64,000 nucleotides of DNA, taken from NCBI RefSeq assembly GCF_030419005.1, contig NZ_CP106951.1, positions 3,968,001 through 4,032,000 of the forward strand, written 5' to 3'. Shown piece by piece: positions 30,301-37,344 of the stretch. The notes under the pieces are model-generated. The model was not told the DNA's origin and ran no database searches. It worked only from the letters and a program-made list of their open reading frames with translations. Source of the stretch: Eleftheria terrae (lineage in GTDB: Bacteria; Pseudomonadota; Gammaproteobacteria; Burkholderiales; Burkholderiaceae_C). Each line of letters starts with the position of its first letter. The first letter of the stretch is position 1. Position numbers and translations under genes: made by a program.

Positions 30301-33300
30301 CTTCATCTACGATGCAGAAATCAATGTGCAGGTCCCCAACACGACGGCATGGGGGGCGGGTAACGTCACGTTGGAGCTTTTGGGTTGGTATGTCGATGTA
30401 ACCAGTGGCGCTTGGGTCAGTATCCCTTTAAAGACTGTTCCATCGAAGACTGCTTCCTTTGGTGAAGTTGTTGTTCCAGAAATCATCGGTGCGGAAGGCG
30501 GGAGCAGGCAGTTCAAGCTAAGGCTCGGCCAAGAGATGCAGTGGGACAAGGTCGTTGATCATATTACCTACCGCCTCTCCAAGAATACTGAGCAAGGTTC
30601 CGTGAGCCTCGGGGAAGTGACGGTTCCGACCGAAACTTCGGTGGATCACTGGTCCGCTCCTCAAACCTGGAGGGATGGCAGCCAATTAATTTACGATTGG
30701 CAAACCTCAGGAGGATTTTCTACCCCGGATGTTTTGCTTTTCAGCGGCCAACGTACCGACGCAACTCGCCTTATTCTCTTCTATCGTCCTAGGGGCTCGA
30801 GCGAGCCCTACTCCTGTCTGTGGGTTCCTCGAGTTCATAACCAAAAGGGCGATCCGATCTCTGGGCGGTTTGCGCAAGGGTTGGCCGGTCTCCCAAAGGG
30901 TGAGTTGGAGTTCGACTATTTGGTGATGGCTTCCGACGACAGAGTTGTGAACCGTCAGCGTGGTTACCTCGTGAATGGAGAAGGGGTCCTGGACAGTGGC
31001 CAGCAGAATGGTTTGCTTGGTGGGGATGGTGGGCCTGGGAGAGGCTATGCACTGAAAGACGGCTGGCTCAACATCGTCGAGCAAGGAAGCTCTGCCGCAA
31101 GTCTTAGATTGCGTTACAGGAACATTGCTGGCGGCGAGTGGAATACGGTTACCAACGCAAGCCACGAATTGCACCAGTCCAGTATTGCTGACAATGGTGG
31201 CCCTACCCAAGGGTGGTTTGCCTTGCGATGGGATCGATTTGCTGCAGGCGCCTCCTTTGAATTGGATGTCGAGGCCCTTGATTCAGCAAATAACGTTGTC
31301 AATCGCGCACGAGCCGTATTCTCTCGTGCTGCGGATGGCACGCCGCTGATCAGCAACTTCATCGCGTATGACAAACACCCTGCCCTGGTCCGTTTTGCGG
31401 AGAGCGTAGATACTAAGCGTGTAGAGGTGAGATATCGCTCTCCTGGTTCTCAAACCTACAGCAGCCCCGTCGAGGTGACGATTCGAGACGCGGAGGGGCG
31501 CTTTGTGTGGGACGCCTCGGACATTGCGCCTGATGCCCGAACTGACTATACCTTTGAAGTACTGATCACCGCCTACAGCGACGCAAACCTGATCAACAAC
31601 CAGACACGAGCAACGCTGCAGATCGGCCCCAATCCCGTCGTGCTTGCAGCAGAGGCTGATACCTTGCCTTTGACGCTCCGGCTGGCACCGGAGCAGAACG
31701 GTGCGCGCAGCCTCGCCATCGGCTATCGGGTACATGGCTCGTCTGACGACTACAAGCCGTTGGAAGCGCAGGCCGTCGGGTCTGAGTTCCATGTGAGCCT
31801 CGGCAGCATCGCACTGCCGGCCACTGGTGCGGTGTTGTACGAGTACGTGTACGACGCCCTTGACGCCAACGGCAAGGTCCTCGGCCGCAACAACGGCACC
31901 TTCACCCTGCAACCCACCGGCTCCAGCGCCGCCCGCCTCGACTGGGTGATCACCAGCGTCGACAACCCCAACCAGATCGTTCGCACCCAGACCTACAACG
32001 CCTTCGGCGAAGTCATCAGCGAAACCGATGGCCTCGGTCGCACGACCTCCTTCGCCCGCAACAACGCCGGCCTGCTCACCACCCAGGTGGCCCCCAGGAC
32101 CCAGGCGACCTTGAGCAACGGCTTCGTGGCGTCGGTACGTCCCACGACCACGACCACCTACGACCTCGCGGGCCGCGCCATCGCAACGACGGACGCCAAC
32201 CGCAACGTCCAGACGCAACGTTGGGCCGCCGGCAGCAACCTGCTGCTTGCCGAAGCCCACGCCTATGGCCAGAAGCAGCACGGCTACGACATCTTCGGCG
32301 ACAAGCGCTACACCGTCGACGAGATCGGCAACCGTACCGACTACCGCTATGACGCCATGGGCCGGTTGGTGGAAACCGCCCAGCCCGAGCGCGCTGCCGG
32401 CACCCCAGGCAACGGCGGTTCGGCGCCTGTCCGCGCGGTGGATCGCTACGACTATGACGAGGCGGGCCAGCGCATCTCGCACACCAACGCACTGGGTCAT
32501 ACCGAGAAGATGGCCTATGACAGCCTGGGGCGCGTGACGAAGGCCACCAGCTTCCAGGGCGTGGTCACCGAATACGCCTACGTCTACAGAAGCGACATCC
32601 TCGGCAACGCAGGCCTCCAGGTGGGCGGTTGGGAGAAAACCACCAAGGGCACGGCCAAGCGCACGTCCATCGAACGCTCCGACGTGTTCGGCCGAATGAC
32701 GTGGAAGCAGGACCTGGGTGGCCACCAGTTCACCTACTCGTACAACGCCTCCGGTTGGCTCACCGGCCAGACCGGCACCAGCGGCCAGAACATCGCTTTC
32801 AGCTACTACGCCAACGGCTATATCGAGAGCATCTGGGACAAGGCCACCGGCTCGTTCACCAGCTACGAGTACGACAAGGAAGGCAACCGGACCTTCGAAG
32901 GCTATGTGATCCTGAAGGACCCGCTCAACCCGAGCGGCGGCGTTCGCGACTACTACCAGTACGCCAGGATCACCTACGACGAGCTGAACCGGGTGAAGTC
33001 CATCGTCGATCCCAAGGCCACCATCGAGTACGAGTACGACGAGGCCGGCAACCGCCGCCGTGTGTACAGCGTCTATCACGACGGGGTGAACGGGGCCAAG
33101 CGCACGCAGGACTATTGGTACGACTATGACAAGCTCAACCGGTTTGTCGTGACGAAGGGTGCCTTGTCCGGCGCGCGCGCAACATCAGCCGACGACAACA
33201 CCGTCACGGTGGTGCGTGGCAAGGACGGCGTCTCGGTCGCTTATGACGCCAGCAGCCGGCGGACTGAAGCCATCAACGGCGTGGACGGCACCACCGAGCG

Positions 33301-36300
33301 CTACAGCTACACCGCCGATGGCTTCCTGGTTGACACCAGCATCAACGGCGCGCTGCGCGCGCACCGCGAGGTCGACGTCGCCGGCCGGGTTGGCACCTAC
33401 ACCGAGTACGACAAGGACGGCAAGACCGTCACGTACCACCGGGTGACCACCTACAACAACGACCACCGGGTCCTGAAGCAGGTGGACGGGGACGGCACAA
33501 CCAATTACTACTACTACACCGACACCACCGATAACGCTGCCACAGCCCAGAATTGGGGGGCCGGCGAGCTGGCCCGCACCGAGAACATCGGCAGCGGCAA
33601 GGACGCAACGAAGGTCAACACCTACTACGCCTACGAATACTGGGACGAAGCCAAGCAGTTCGCCATCACCAACCAGGCCTACAACCCCACGCTGAAGGGC
33701 CGCAACAGCGCGTGGAAGCCCGGCTACTCCAACCTGGAGTACGACGTGAACGGCCACATCAAGACGGCGATCGATGTGGCGGGGGAACGCAGCTTCCGCT
33801 ACGTGACGGACGCGCAAGGCCTGATCATGCTCCGCGACGAGCTGGACCATGGCCGGGTGAACCGCGTGCACCGCTACTACTACGCGAATGGCGTGCGGGT
33901 GGGCGATGTCGGCAACGACGGCCCGACGCGCACCGACTATGCCCAGTCGCTGGCTGCGCGCGGCAAGCCGCAGGCAAGCTACAAGAACTGGAAGCCGATC
34001 GCCAGCGCCGACTTCGACCAGAACTACGAGCCGGTCAGCGCCGACTATCCGTCCGTGGTCCCGTACACCTACAAGGTGCAGTCGGGCGACACGTTGCAGA
34101 GCATCGCACAGACGGTGTGGGGCGACCGCGCGATGTGGTACCTCATTGCCGAGGCCAACGGCCTGAGCGGTGCCGAGACCCTGGTGGAGGACCAGCGCCT
34201 CACCATCCCGCCCAAGATCACCAACATCCACAACAACAGCGGCACCTTCCGGGTGTACGACCCGGGCGAGGCGATGGGGAACATCCAGCCCACCTTGCCG
34301 GCGGCGCCGAAGCCGCCGGGCGGGGGGTGTGGAGCGCTGGGGATCATCGTGATGATCGTCGTCGCGGTGGTGGCGTCCGTGATGACGGCAGGGGCGATGA
34401 CCGCTCCCGCCAACGCCGGGCTGCAAGCGATGTGGACGGCCGGTACAGGCGCCATGACCGGTGGGTTGTCGACAGCCCTCGTCGTCGGTGGTGCAGTCGG
34501 GTCCGTGGCCAGCCAGGCCGTCGGCATGGCGATGGGGACGGTGGACCACTTCTCTTGGTCTGATGTGGCCATGGGCGCTATTGGGGCTGGCGTTGGGGCC
34601 GCCATTGGGACTTCGGCTCTCGGCGGCATCGGCGGATGGCAAGGGGCAGCTCTTCGCGGCGCGGTGGGCAGCGCGTTGACGCAGGGAGTGTCCGTCGCTG
34701 CCGGCCTACAAAAGAAGTTTGATTGGCGAGGAGTGGCCGCCGCCGCCGCGGGGAGTGTTGCGAGCTACGGCGTTGCGTCAGCGATTGCTGACGAGCAGTT
34801 AGCGCTTGCTCGAGCCTCAGGTCTTCCTCTCGAAGCCGCGAAGCAAGCCGTGCAAGCCGATTTCGCAGGGAAGCTATTCCGTGACACCGTCAGCCGCGTC
34901 GCTGGAGGCGGTGCGCGCACTCTTGCCCTTGGCGAAAAGCCAAACTGGGTGTCCATTGCTGCTCAAAGTTTCGGGAGCGCGATCGGGGACTCTCTAACTG
35001 GAGCCGTGCTTGAATCCGAGCGCAACAAGGAGAAGACGTTCGGTCTAGTTGGAGCGAGGGCACCATTCGGGAACGGGGTAGGTGGCCTCGATCTTCGAGT
35101 AAGAGGCGAAGAGGCAGGTGAGAGCCTATCAAATGACGCGCTCTCGCAGTTGCTCGATGCATTTGGTCGAAGCGATGAGCACCGGGTGGCATATCCTTCA
35201 TTCACCGTGGCAGCCGCTGAAGTCGATGAACCGGGGGTGCCAAACGCTGAAAGCAAGCGAAGGGCACTTGAAAACCTCCGTAGAATGAAAAACGGGGCGT
35301 TTGGCGGCAGCTATGACGAGCAGACTGGCCAGTTGAGTCTGAGCGGGGGAGGAGGCGCTGCTCCCGAGCGCGACTTGGCTGAGGATGAGGCCTTCGATCA
35401 GGCACTGAAACAGGGAGCCGCCCGGCAAAATGCGGCAGCGAGAGAGCGCATCATGAGCGGCCTTACCGCTGAAGCAATGATGCGTCAGAAATGGGAGGCA
35501 GAGGATTCTGCTCCCGCTCAGCAGCCTCGCATGACGAAGATCGAGAAAGTACACTTGCTGCTCGATGTGGTCAATACGGCCGCTGATGGGCCGTTCGCTC
35601 TAATCGGTGCTGTCGCGAGCGGTGTGGATGCTGGAATTTATTATTTCTATGAGGGGAAGAAGCAGGAGGCGACCTACTCTCTTGCAGGGGCCATTCCGGG
35701 GCTTGGAATAGTTGGGGGCGTGCGCAGAGGTGCGAGAGTTGCGGGGGAAGTTGGTCAGGATGTTAAAAATTTTGGCAATACTAAAACCCCTCTACTACAA
35801 GAGCCTCAAGGCGTTGTTGCTGATTTGCTCTACGGTGCTAGGTCAGGCGAGGGTTTGCCAGGAGCTCAAGGTGTCGTTGTTCCGTATCGCCCCACCGCTA
35901 ACGAACTGTTGAACCTTAGTGAAAAGCATCGCGTTGAATTCTCAACAACATATACGCTGGGTGCAGGAAAGAATGGCGGAGGAGGCCACATCACCCTCTA
36001 CTCTGGAGACGCCGGCAGGGTGAGCTTCGGGGAGGTATCCTCGAACACCATTTTGCTGGACCATGTGCACCCGCGTGGCACACCCAACGCGAGCGGATAC
36101 TACGTTAACTCTACTACCGGGAAGGAGGTCATCAATTGGGCTGCACGGGACATCGAATCCGGTGCCTTGTCGTTTCGCGGCGACCAAGCAGCGCTTCAAG
36201 CTTTGATAGATGCGGGGTCTCCGCAACGGGTTTCACGCATTGTGCCCGCCGCAAGTCCCGAAGGACTCTATCAGCCACCTTTCAGATTCTCCGTGGATAG

Positions 36301-36394
36301 TAAGAACCTGGACTATTCCGTCGTAGGCGGCAGGGTGCTTCCGCATAGCTCTCGATATGATATGAGTGCCGGCCCTCGTGGTTATCTACCCTGA
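21308..36394 (+). CDS. Giant RHS/YD-repeat polymorphic toxin protein with LysM domain
   Basis: A 5028-residue protein encoded by one uninterrupted 15-kb frame. The N-terminus (YVNAGTGNLVVQQQDEWL, then LLRTYNS) is an RHS entry domain without PAAR motif or signal peptide. Dozens of YD repeats (YDxxGRL...D..G...Y.YD) fill residues 180-2925 and about 3540-4230; by analogy with RHS shells they form a hollow cocoon for the toxin tip. Residues about 2930-3530 lack YD repeats, look beta-sandwich-like, and are encoded by DNA of clearly lower G+C. A LysM domain lies at about 4253-4302 (YKVQSGDTLQSIA) and a membrane-type helix near 4343-4363. The C-terminal tip begins at F4822-G-N and carries H4919-V-H4921-P. 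The classic RHS terminator (DPxGLxGG) is absent. Delivery route unknown: no VgrG or Tc genes are present. The tip is followed by candidate immunity and two spare tips. Confidence 0.92.
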   Translation: MSAIVAGQGLGLINTSLGQLGASGQLGQATQGRSGERVYVNAGTGNLVVQQQDEWLMGTGPDVALLRTYNSLGTSNDDNGDNWRLGLSRRVLGASGTINTAGSTVSRLGEDGAEQLFTYDAGRAAYVSKQGGGSYDTLAWDGSVWTFTDGDTQVREVYEVVNATTREARLKSVTDLDGKTLTLGYNAAGLVTEIKTAGGETVYIDYDSSAGKTANILQIRTVKADASVRTRVRYGYDSANRLTSVTVDLNPEDNSVADGKTYVTTYTYVDATSDRLDTLTQTDGSKLDFDYDASGRITAVKETVDGQVRTTSFDYSVAGVTKVTDALGQVTELAYDASTKLLRSIKAPMVGNGTQLPRFGYDANGDVYETIDARGNSTRYRYDGNGNRIYERDMLGNVVERSYGSRNELLSETVYRLPDPDGEGAALPGQGATTRYVYDAKLHLRFVVDADGRVTEHQYNSLGQRSATLRHGGGLYGNAAAAQPALAELEGWAAGLDKSKGQRSDFAYDTRGQLSKATTYSQLTAAGAGMLNGEQGVTQYVYDPAGQLLQTIDARGAVTTYKQDGLNRLVSQTDGLGRVTTTVYNDALRQTTVTMANGLVTVSTFDATGRVVKLEQLDGTQANASLGVATYQYDKLGRLVKTTDATGRSSYLIYDAASRKVGEVDAEGGLTEYLYTPENQVAATKRYGNAVSAAMLASLAADPAGAALPQSLLDNGMAGWRQGSEPASANVTSGQNLNATYSLPGDVTLWLKQTGTEPLTSYIESAAAKVVAGRRYEVSAYTGVQRAAGVSLEVFFYDKDGKRILPAAGDTSQVPTGGDLLNNAEKRAGATLATYKRLWGFVTAPTGADSARVVVRKTPTIEGEPYSFAFATHVHVGEVSATQVNATPINVRPAAHAHDRVSRNIYDKAGRLAKTIDATGSVVEYRYDGADRVVETVAYANRLTPAQLSALTALTTSAGLDIPPTSPSAVPVADAANDRRTRYFFSDAGLALGTLDAEGYLTRNIYDDAGRLSRTVRHATVTTEALRASGTLAELTPAADPANDTLTAYFHDAKGQVTGCFVAESYDSATALHRGYLSWARYDAAGNKIEEVREAIRVTYNEATPAVLPTVPTGAHSLDERTTFQYDAANRLVRQDKRESGQPLALVTLLEYDLAGNVVRTIRGAETAEARTQQKRYDVQGRLVAELGAEGHQQLLALGTGATAAQVDAVWQRWGTQHSYDKAGRRISTVTPNAATGGDKTVFYYDGEDRLTHSINALGEVTEYGYNAFGDRVRETRYAKTLAAPGAGGLNTAISAAVAALAGGETTRRTDIDQLGRVWAWYDAQGQVLSKQSYTAFGEAAQRYDQVQVRGAAATTLTSQLVYDRRGLLKSRTEATGTAAQRTTQLTHDAFGRVVESIDGRGGVVTRQYDRMGREIEVKDATGVARATTYDAFSRVYTSKDGWGFTTISTYDPAKGRLTVKTPEGVSTTTDYNQFGEVVSVSNGQYRTEYEYNRDGQLVATRKEVPATGAVMAEATARYDEAGRAFETRDARGTLTRTSYDPAGRVLTRVVDPDGLKLTTRYRYDAKGQASWVQDANGVWTLTEYDVHGRVAAVTTDPRRGPDAMVGAADDNPSGLGIRTEYAYDLGGRVVTLTEGAGSTQPKVTRYVYDELGRRVEEIVSPGVVNVRTVYTYDANDNVTVKTDANGAVTRYVYDAEDRLVWLVDGTGAVRNTGYDANGRISRTIAYADRIDAASLAALGLAATSEAVAAALAAANADYANNAGNQVEYRTYDKDGRLTHTVDALGFVVKREYDASGNVVKLTRFANVVQRRIGIYTNAATIPTSLLRVAPPVLVAVGATPPATGSYLVESPAADQVEQTFYDAAGRAAYSVDALNGVTQRRYDANGNVVETRRYANPMTGTTVVDGVTRVTVAADNARDQVTRTVYDKANRATHSVDALGFVTQREYDALGRVTSTTRYATAFLGTLADGQVPTVAPVTQASSNWVTRDATTRNEYDAAGRLVKETDPEGVATRHVYDAVGRRIQTIEAEGTSAQSWTLFGYDHAGRLGKEVRGYKTAEMAVTRYALDGVGNRVRIIEARGVELAETDSEWAQKTRVALGLPQLEAALTSAQQAALYAKYTTLQTFDAQGRVTTVTDPLGGVTRTAYDVFGNAVKVTDPNGNTGYFYFDRLNRAVLHVDPVGSAVETTYNAFGTVDAVTRYFKAVAVAGDAAVHRLSETNRPVVVTAAPTEGVYLLKGSSDQITRIEHDKLNRQTVITDAAGYVERMGYDGLGNKVSYTNKVGGVYRYTHDRNGRVLTETSPEKTRKLGSDGLPVLGADGLPVMVDVVTTFAYDPMGNLKGKTEATGLFEQRRTNFAYDRLGRLIQQNGEPTATFDPVNGTDVTVTPTVLKTYDARGNLIEERNPRGGRTLHYYDALGREVARVSPALALTVYTYDEAGNKIAEKTFANTVEFSNGAVLTATVPVKVLDAAPAAGVTAMYVVADKANDRTVFYSYDAAGRQTGTRIEDMQFAAYDTSVNGNQYRAWTGAIETQVVYDAMGNVVKQVDANGNVTRLYYDALGRKVGQLDALRYLTRWQYDGLGNMTTETRHFYAVNAALPVTDDTTLAELTDPANLTASSSVDRTKVYVYDKLNRVVTEVLRRVAYGTLDAAGAVTNTSADAYTRYVYDGLNNVTRKTQGTSTVVDSTTDWKFDLVGRQVREEKPEFQDFEGALVRPTTDREYDALGNVLREIKRGKDQQSESDDRITRFAYGKNGWMTSQTDAAGAVTEFRHDAAGNVTRKTLKGRRDAEGLTVDDVTWYQYDGLNREVKKTDVATKVVYDVLYNAFGEVVGKRSYTKESSAPWQEFAAFDRAGRVWKTNSGDGITKVHVHDAAGNATLTITSRSDVSGLTLGQVLGRKDTDKHISVFDARNQVVKSFEANMEGRRASAVIQGNTTGHSVYVGSKSAISVGSDATISDVQRSGNQVLAGAVAVGSGQVSVSQNIHKGDYSRPNGTEIFIYDAEINVQVPNTTAWGAGNVTLELLGWYVDVTSGAWVSIPLKTVPSKTASFGEVVVPEIIGAEGGSRQFKLRLGQEMQWDKVVDHITYRLSKNTEQGSVSLGEVTVPTETSVDHWSAPQTWRDGSQLIYDWQTSGGFSTPDVLLFSGQRTDATRLILFYRPRGSSEPYSCLWVPRVHNQKGDPISGRFAQGLAGLPKGELEFDYLVMASDDRVVNRQRGYLVNGEGVLDSGQQNGLLGGDGGPGRGYALKDGWLNIVEQGSSAASLRLRYRNIAGGEWNTVTNASHELHQSSIADNGGPTQGWFALRWDRFAAGASFELDVEALDSANNVVNRARAVFSRAADGTPLISNFIAYDKHPALVRFAESVDTKRVEVRYRSPGSQTYSSPVEVTIRDAEGRFVWDASDIAPDARTDYTFEVLITAYSDANLINNQTRATLQIGPNPVVLAAEADTLPLTLRLAPEQNGARSLAIGYRVHGSSDDYKPLEAQAVGSEFHVSLGSIALPATGAVLYEYVYDALDANGKVLGRNNGTFTLQPTGSSAARLDWVITSVDNPNQIVRTQTYNAFGEVISETDGLGRTTSFARNNAGLLTTQVAPRTQATLSNGFVASVRPTTTTTYDLAGRAIATTDANRNVQTQRWAAGSNLLLAEAHAYGQKQHGYDIFGDKRYTVDEIGNRTDYRYDAMGRLVETAQPERAAGTPGNGGSAPVRAVDRYDYDEAGQRISHTNALGHTEKMAYDSLGRVTKATSFQGVVTEYAYVYRSDILGNAGLQVGGWEKTTKGTAKRTSIERSDVFGRMTWKQDLGGHQFTYSYNASGWLTGQTGTSGQNIAFSYYANGYIESIWDKATGSFTSYEYDKEGNRTFEGYVILKDPLNPSGGVRDYYQYARITYDELNRVKSIVDPKATIEYEYDEAGNRRRVYSVYHDGVNGAKRTQDYWYDYDKLNRFVVTKGALSGARATSADDNTVTVVRGKDGVSVAYDASSRRTEAINGVDGTTERYSYTADGFLVDTSINGALRAHREVDVAGRVGTYTEYDKDGKTVTYHRVTTYNNDHRVLKQVDGDGTTNYYYYTDTTDNAATAQNWGAGELARTENIGSGKDATKVNTYYAYEYWDEAKQFAITNQAYNPTLKGRNSAWKPGYSNLEYDVNGHIKTAIDVAGERSFRYVTDAQGLIMLRDELDHGRVNRVHRYYYANGVRVGDVGNDGPTRTDYAQSLAARGKPQASYKNWKPIASADFDQNYEPVSADYPSVVPYTYKVQSGDTLQSIAQTVWGDRAMWYLIAEANGLSGAETLVEDQRLTIPPKITNIHNNSGTFRVYDPGEAMGNIQPTLPAAPKPPGGGCGALGIIVMIVVAVVASVMTAGAMTAPANAGLQAMWTAGTGAMTGGLSTALVVGGAVGSVASQAVGMAMGTVDHFSWSDVAMGAIGAGVGAAIGTSALGGIGGWQGAALRGAVGSALTQGVSVAAGLQKKFDWRGVAAAAAGSVASYGVASAIADEQLALARASGLPLEAAKQAVQADFAGKLFRDTVSRVAGGGARTLALGEKPNWVSIAAQSFGSAIGDSLTGAVLESERNKEKTFGLVGARAPFGNGVGGLDLRVRGEEAGESLSNDALSQLLDAFGRSDEHRVAYPSFTVAAAEVDEPGVPNAESKRRALENLRRMKNGAFGGSYDEQTGQLSLSGGGGAAPERDLAEDEAFDQALKQGAARQNAAARERIMSGLTAEAMMRQKWEAEDSAPAQQPRMTKIEKVHLLLDVVNTAADGPFALIGAVASGVDAGIYYFYEGKKQEATYSLAGAIPGLGIVGGVRRGARVAGEVGQDVKNFGNTKTPLLQEPQGVVADLLYGARSGEGLPGAQGVVVPYRPTANELLNLSEKHRVEFSTTYTLGAGKNGGGGHITLYSGDAGRVSFGEVSSNTILLDHVHPRGTPNASGYYVNSTTGKEVINWAARDIESGALSFRGDQAALQALIDAGSPQRVSRIVPAASPEGLYQPPFRFSVDSKNLDYSVVGGRVLPHSSRYDMSAGPRGYLP
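35771..35779 (+). repeat. Toxin-tip junction TTTGGCAAT, copy 1 (expressed tip)
   Basis: The nine bases encode F-G-N at residue 4822 of the RHS protein and mark the change from conserved body to variable tip. The same nine bases, in the same frame, open both displaced tips at 36790 and 37849. Confidence 0.85.
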
Positions 36395-36415
36395 GTTGCA
36401 TGGAAAGGAAAAACT

Positions 36416-36787
36416 ATGAAACTCGATGACCCTGCAGAATTCGCGGTTTGGGCTGTAATTTCTTCCGGAAAGGTTGGTGAATTTCGGCGCTGGATGGCTT
36501 TGCGAAAGAAAACAACCGAACTTTCCATCCATCAGATATACGGTCAAGCTCTGAAGATGCGCGAACCAGTTCAGTTGTATTCGGGAATCGGGTGGGAAGA
36601 GGTGGCTCCGCTGTTGGAGTCATTGCCTACCTTTGTAGAGCCTGGCAGCGAAAAAGTCTCCGAGACGGACCTTTTCCCCGGCCCAAAAACACCGTTCTGT
36701 GCAGAGCACCGCCTTTATCACAGAGGCGGCACCTGTCCAATTAGTACAGGCGACTTCATTAGAAGAGGTATTCGCAGCCAGGAATAG
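36416..36787 (+). CDS. Candidate immunity protein for the expressed RHS tip
   Basis: A 123-residue cytosolic protein starting 21 bases after the RHS stop, with GGAAAGGAA at the right distance. I do not recognise the fold. It begins MKLDDPAEFAVWAVISSGKV, is mixed helix/strand, and has no signal peptide. Its position directly behind the toxin tip is where the cognate immunity gene is normally found. G+C is markedly lower than the chromosome, matching the tip. Its stop codon (ending 36787) lies only two bases before the junction of the next displaced tip, so its natural 3' end may have been replaced when that cassette was acquired. Confidence 0.65.
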   Translation: MKLDDPAEFAVWAVISSGKVGEFRRWMALRKKTTELSIHQIYGQALKMREPVQLYSGIGWEEVAPLLESLPTFVEPGSEKVSETDLFPGPKTPFCAEHRLYHRGGTCPISTGDFIRRGIRSQE

Positions 36788-36789
36788 TA

Positions 36790-36798
36790 TTTGGCAAT
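36790..36798 (+). repeat. Toxin-tip junction TTTGGCAAT, copy 2
   Basis: Opens the displaced deaminase-like tip, in the same reading frame as in the RHS gene. Flanks differ (GTA before, GTC after), so homology is confined to about ten bases. Confidence 0.85.
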
Positions 36799-37335
36799 GT
36801 CGACACGTCGGCGGCCAGCATCTCTCAGTTGTCGATGCGAGAGCGGGTCTTGGCGAATATCGAAGCAACCAGAGTCGGCAACGCTTCCAGTCAATTCGAA
36901 CTCCATTCGACTGTCGAAGACCTGCTCAACAAGCGTATCGACCTAGGCTTGACGTCTAACGCTAAAATGCAGAGAAACTTCGCCTACAGCGAATATCAAC
37001 TTAACGGCGAATTGGGTAAAGATTTTGCGTTGAGCGGGAAAAACTCGCCGGCCGGAACCGTTGGAGTTCCGGAGAATCGAATGTTCAGTACGATGGATGT
37101 CGGCTGGAGCAGGGCTTATGACACAGAGGTTAAGCTTTTGGAATCTATCGCCCAACGATATAATCCGCAACGCCTTGATGTGGTTCCAGGCCTCTCCGGT
37201 TCTGTAAATTTGTATTCGGAGCTTACGGTGTGCTACTCATGCTCCCGCGTCATCGGGCAGTTCCAAGAAATGTTCCCGAATGTGAGGTTGGGCGTTCAAT
37301 CTGGGGCGAATGCTAGCAAGCCATTTTTTCGCTGA
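36790..37335 (+). CDS. Displaced RHS toxin tip, cytidine deaminase-like
   Basis: Orphan C-terminal module opening with TTT GGC AAT (F-G-N-V-D-T). It has no start codon at the junction and no ribosome site; the first in-frame candidates are TTG 36829 and ATG 36835. The protein resembles the BURPS668_1122-type toxin deaminases: R-x-Y-DTEVKLLE supplies the acidic active-site residue on helix 2 (the DTE form of H/CxE), followed by SGSVNLYSEL and the zinc-binding VCYSC (PCxxC position), then VIGQFQEMFPNVRLGV. It would be expected to deaminate nucleic-acid cytosine once fused to the RHS body by recombination. As it stands it is probably silent or weakly expressed. The SUKH-type immunity gene follows after nine bases. 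Confidence 0.8.
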   Translation, partial: FGNVDTSAASISQLSMRERVLANIEATRVGNASSQFELHSTVEDLLNKRIDLGLTSNAKMQRNFAYSEYQLNGELGKDFALSGKNSPAGTVGVPENRMFSTMDVGWSRAYDTEVKLLESIAQRYNPQRLDVVPGLSGSVNLYSELTVCYSCSRVIGQFQEMFPNVRLGVQSGANASKPFFR

Positions 37336-37344
37336 GGAGCTATT

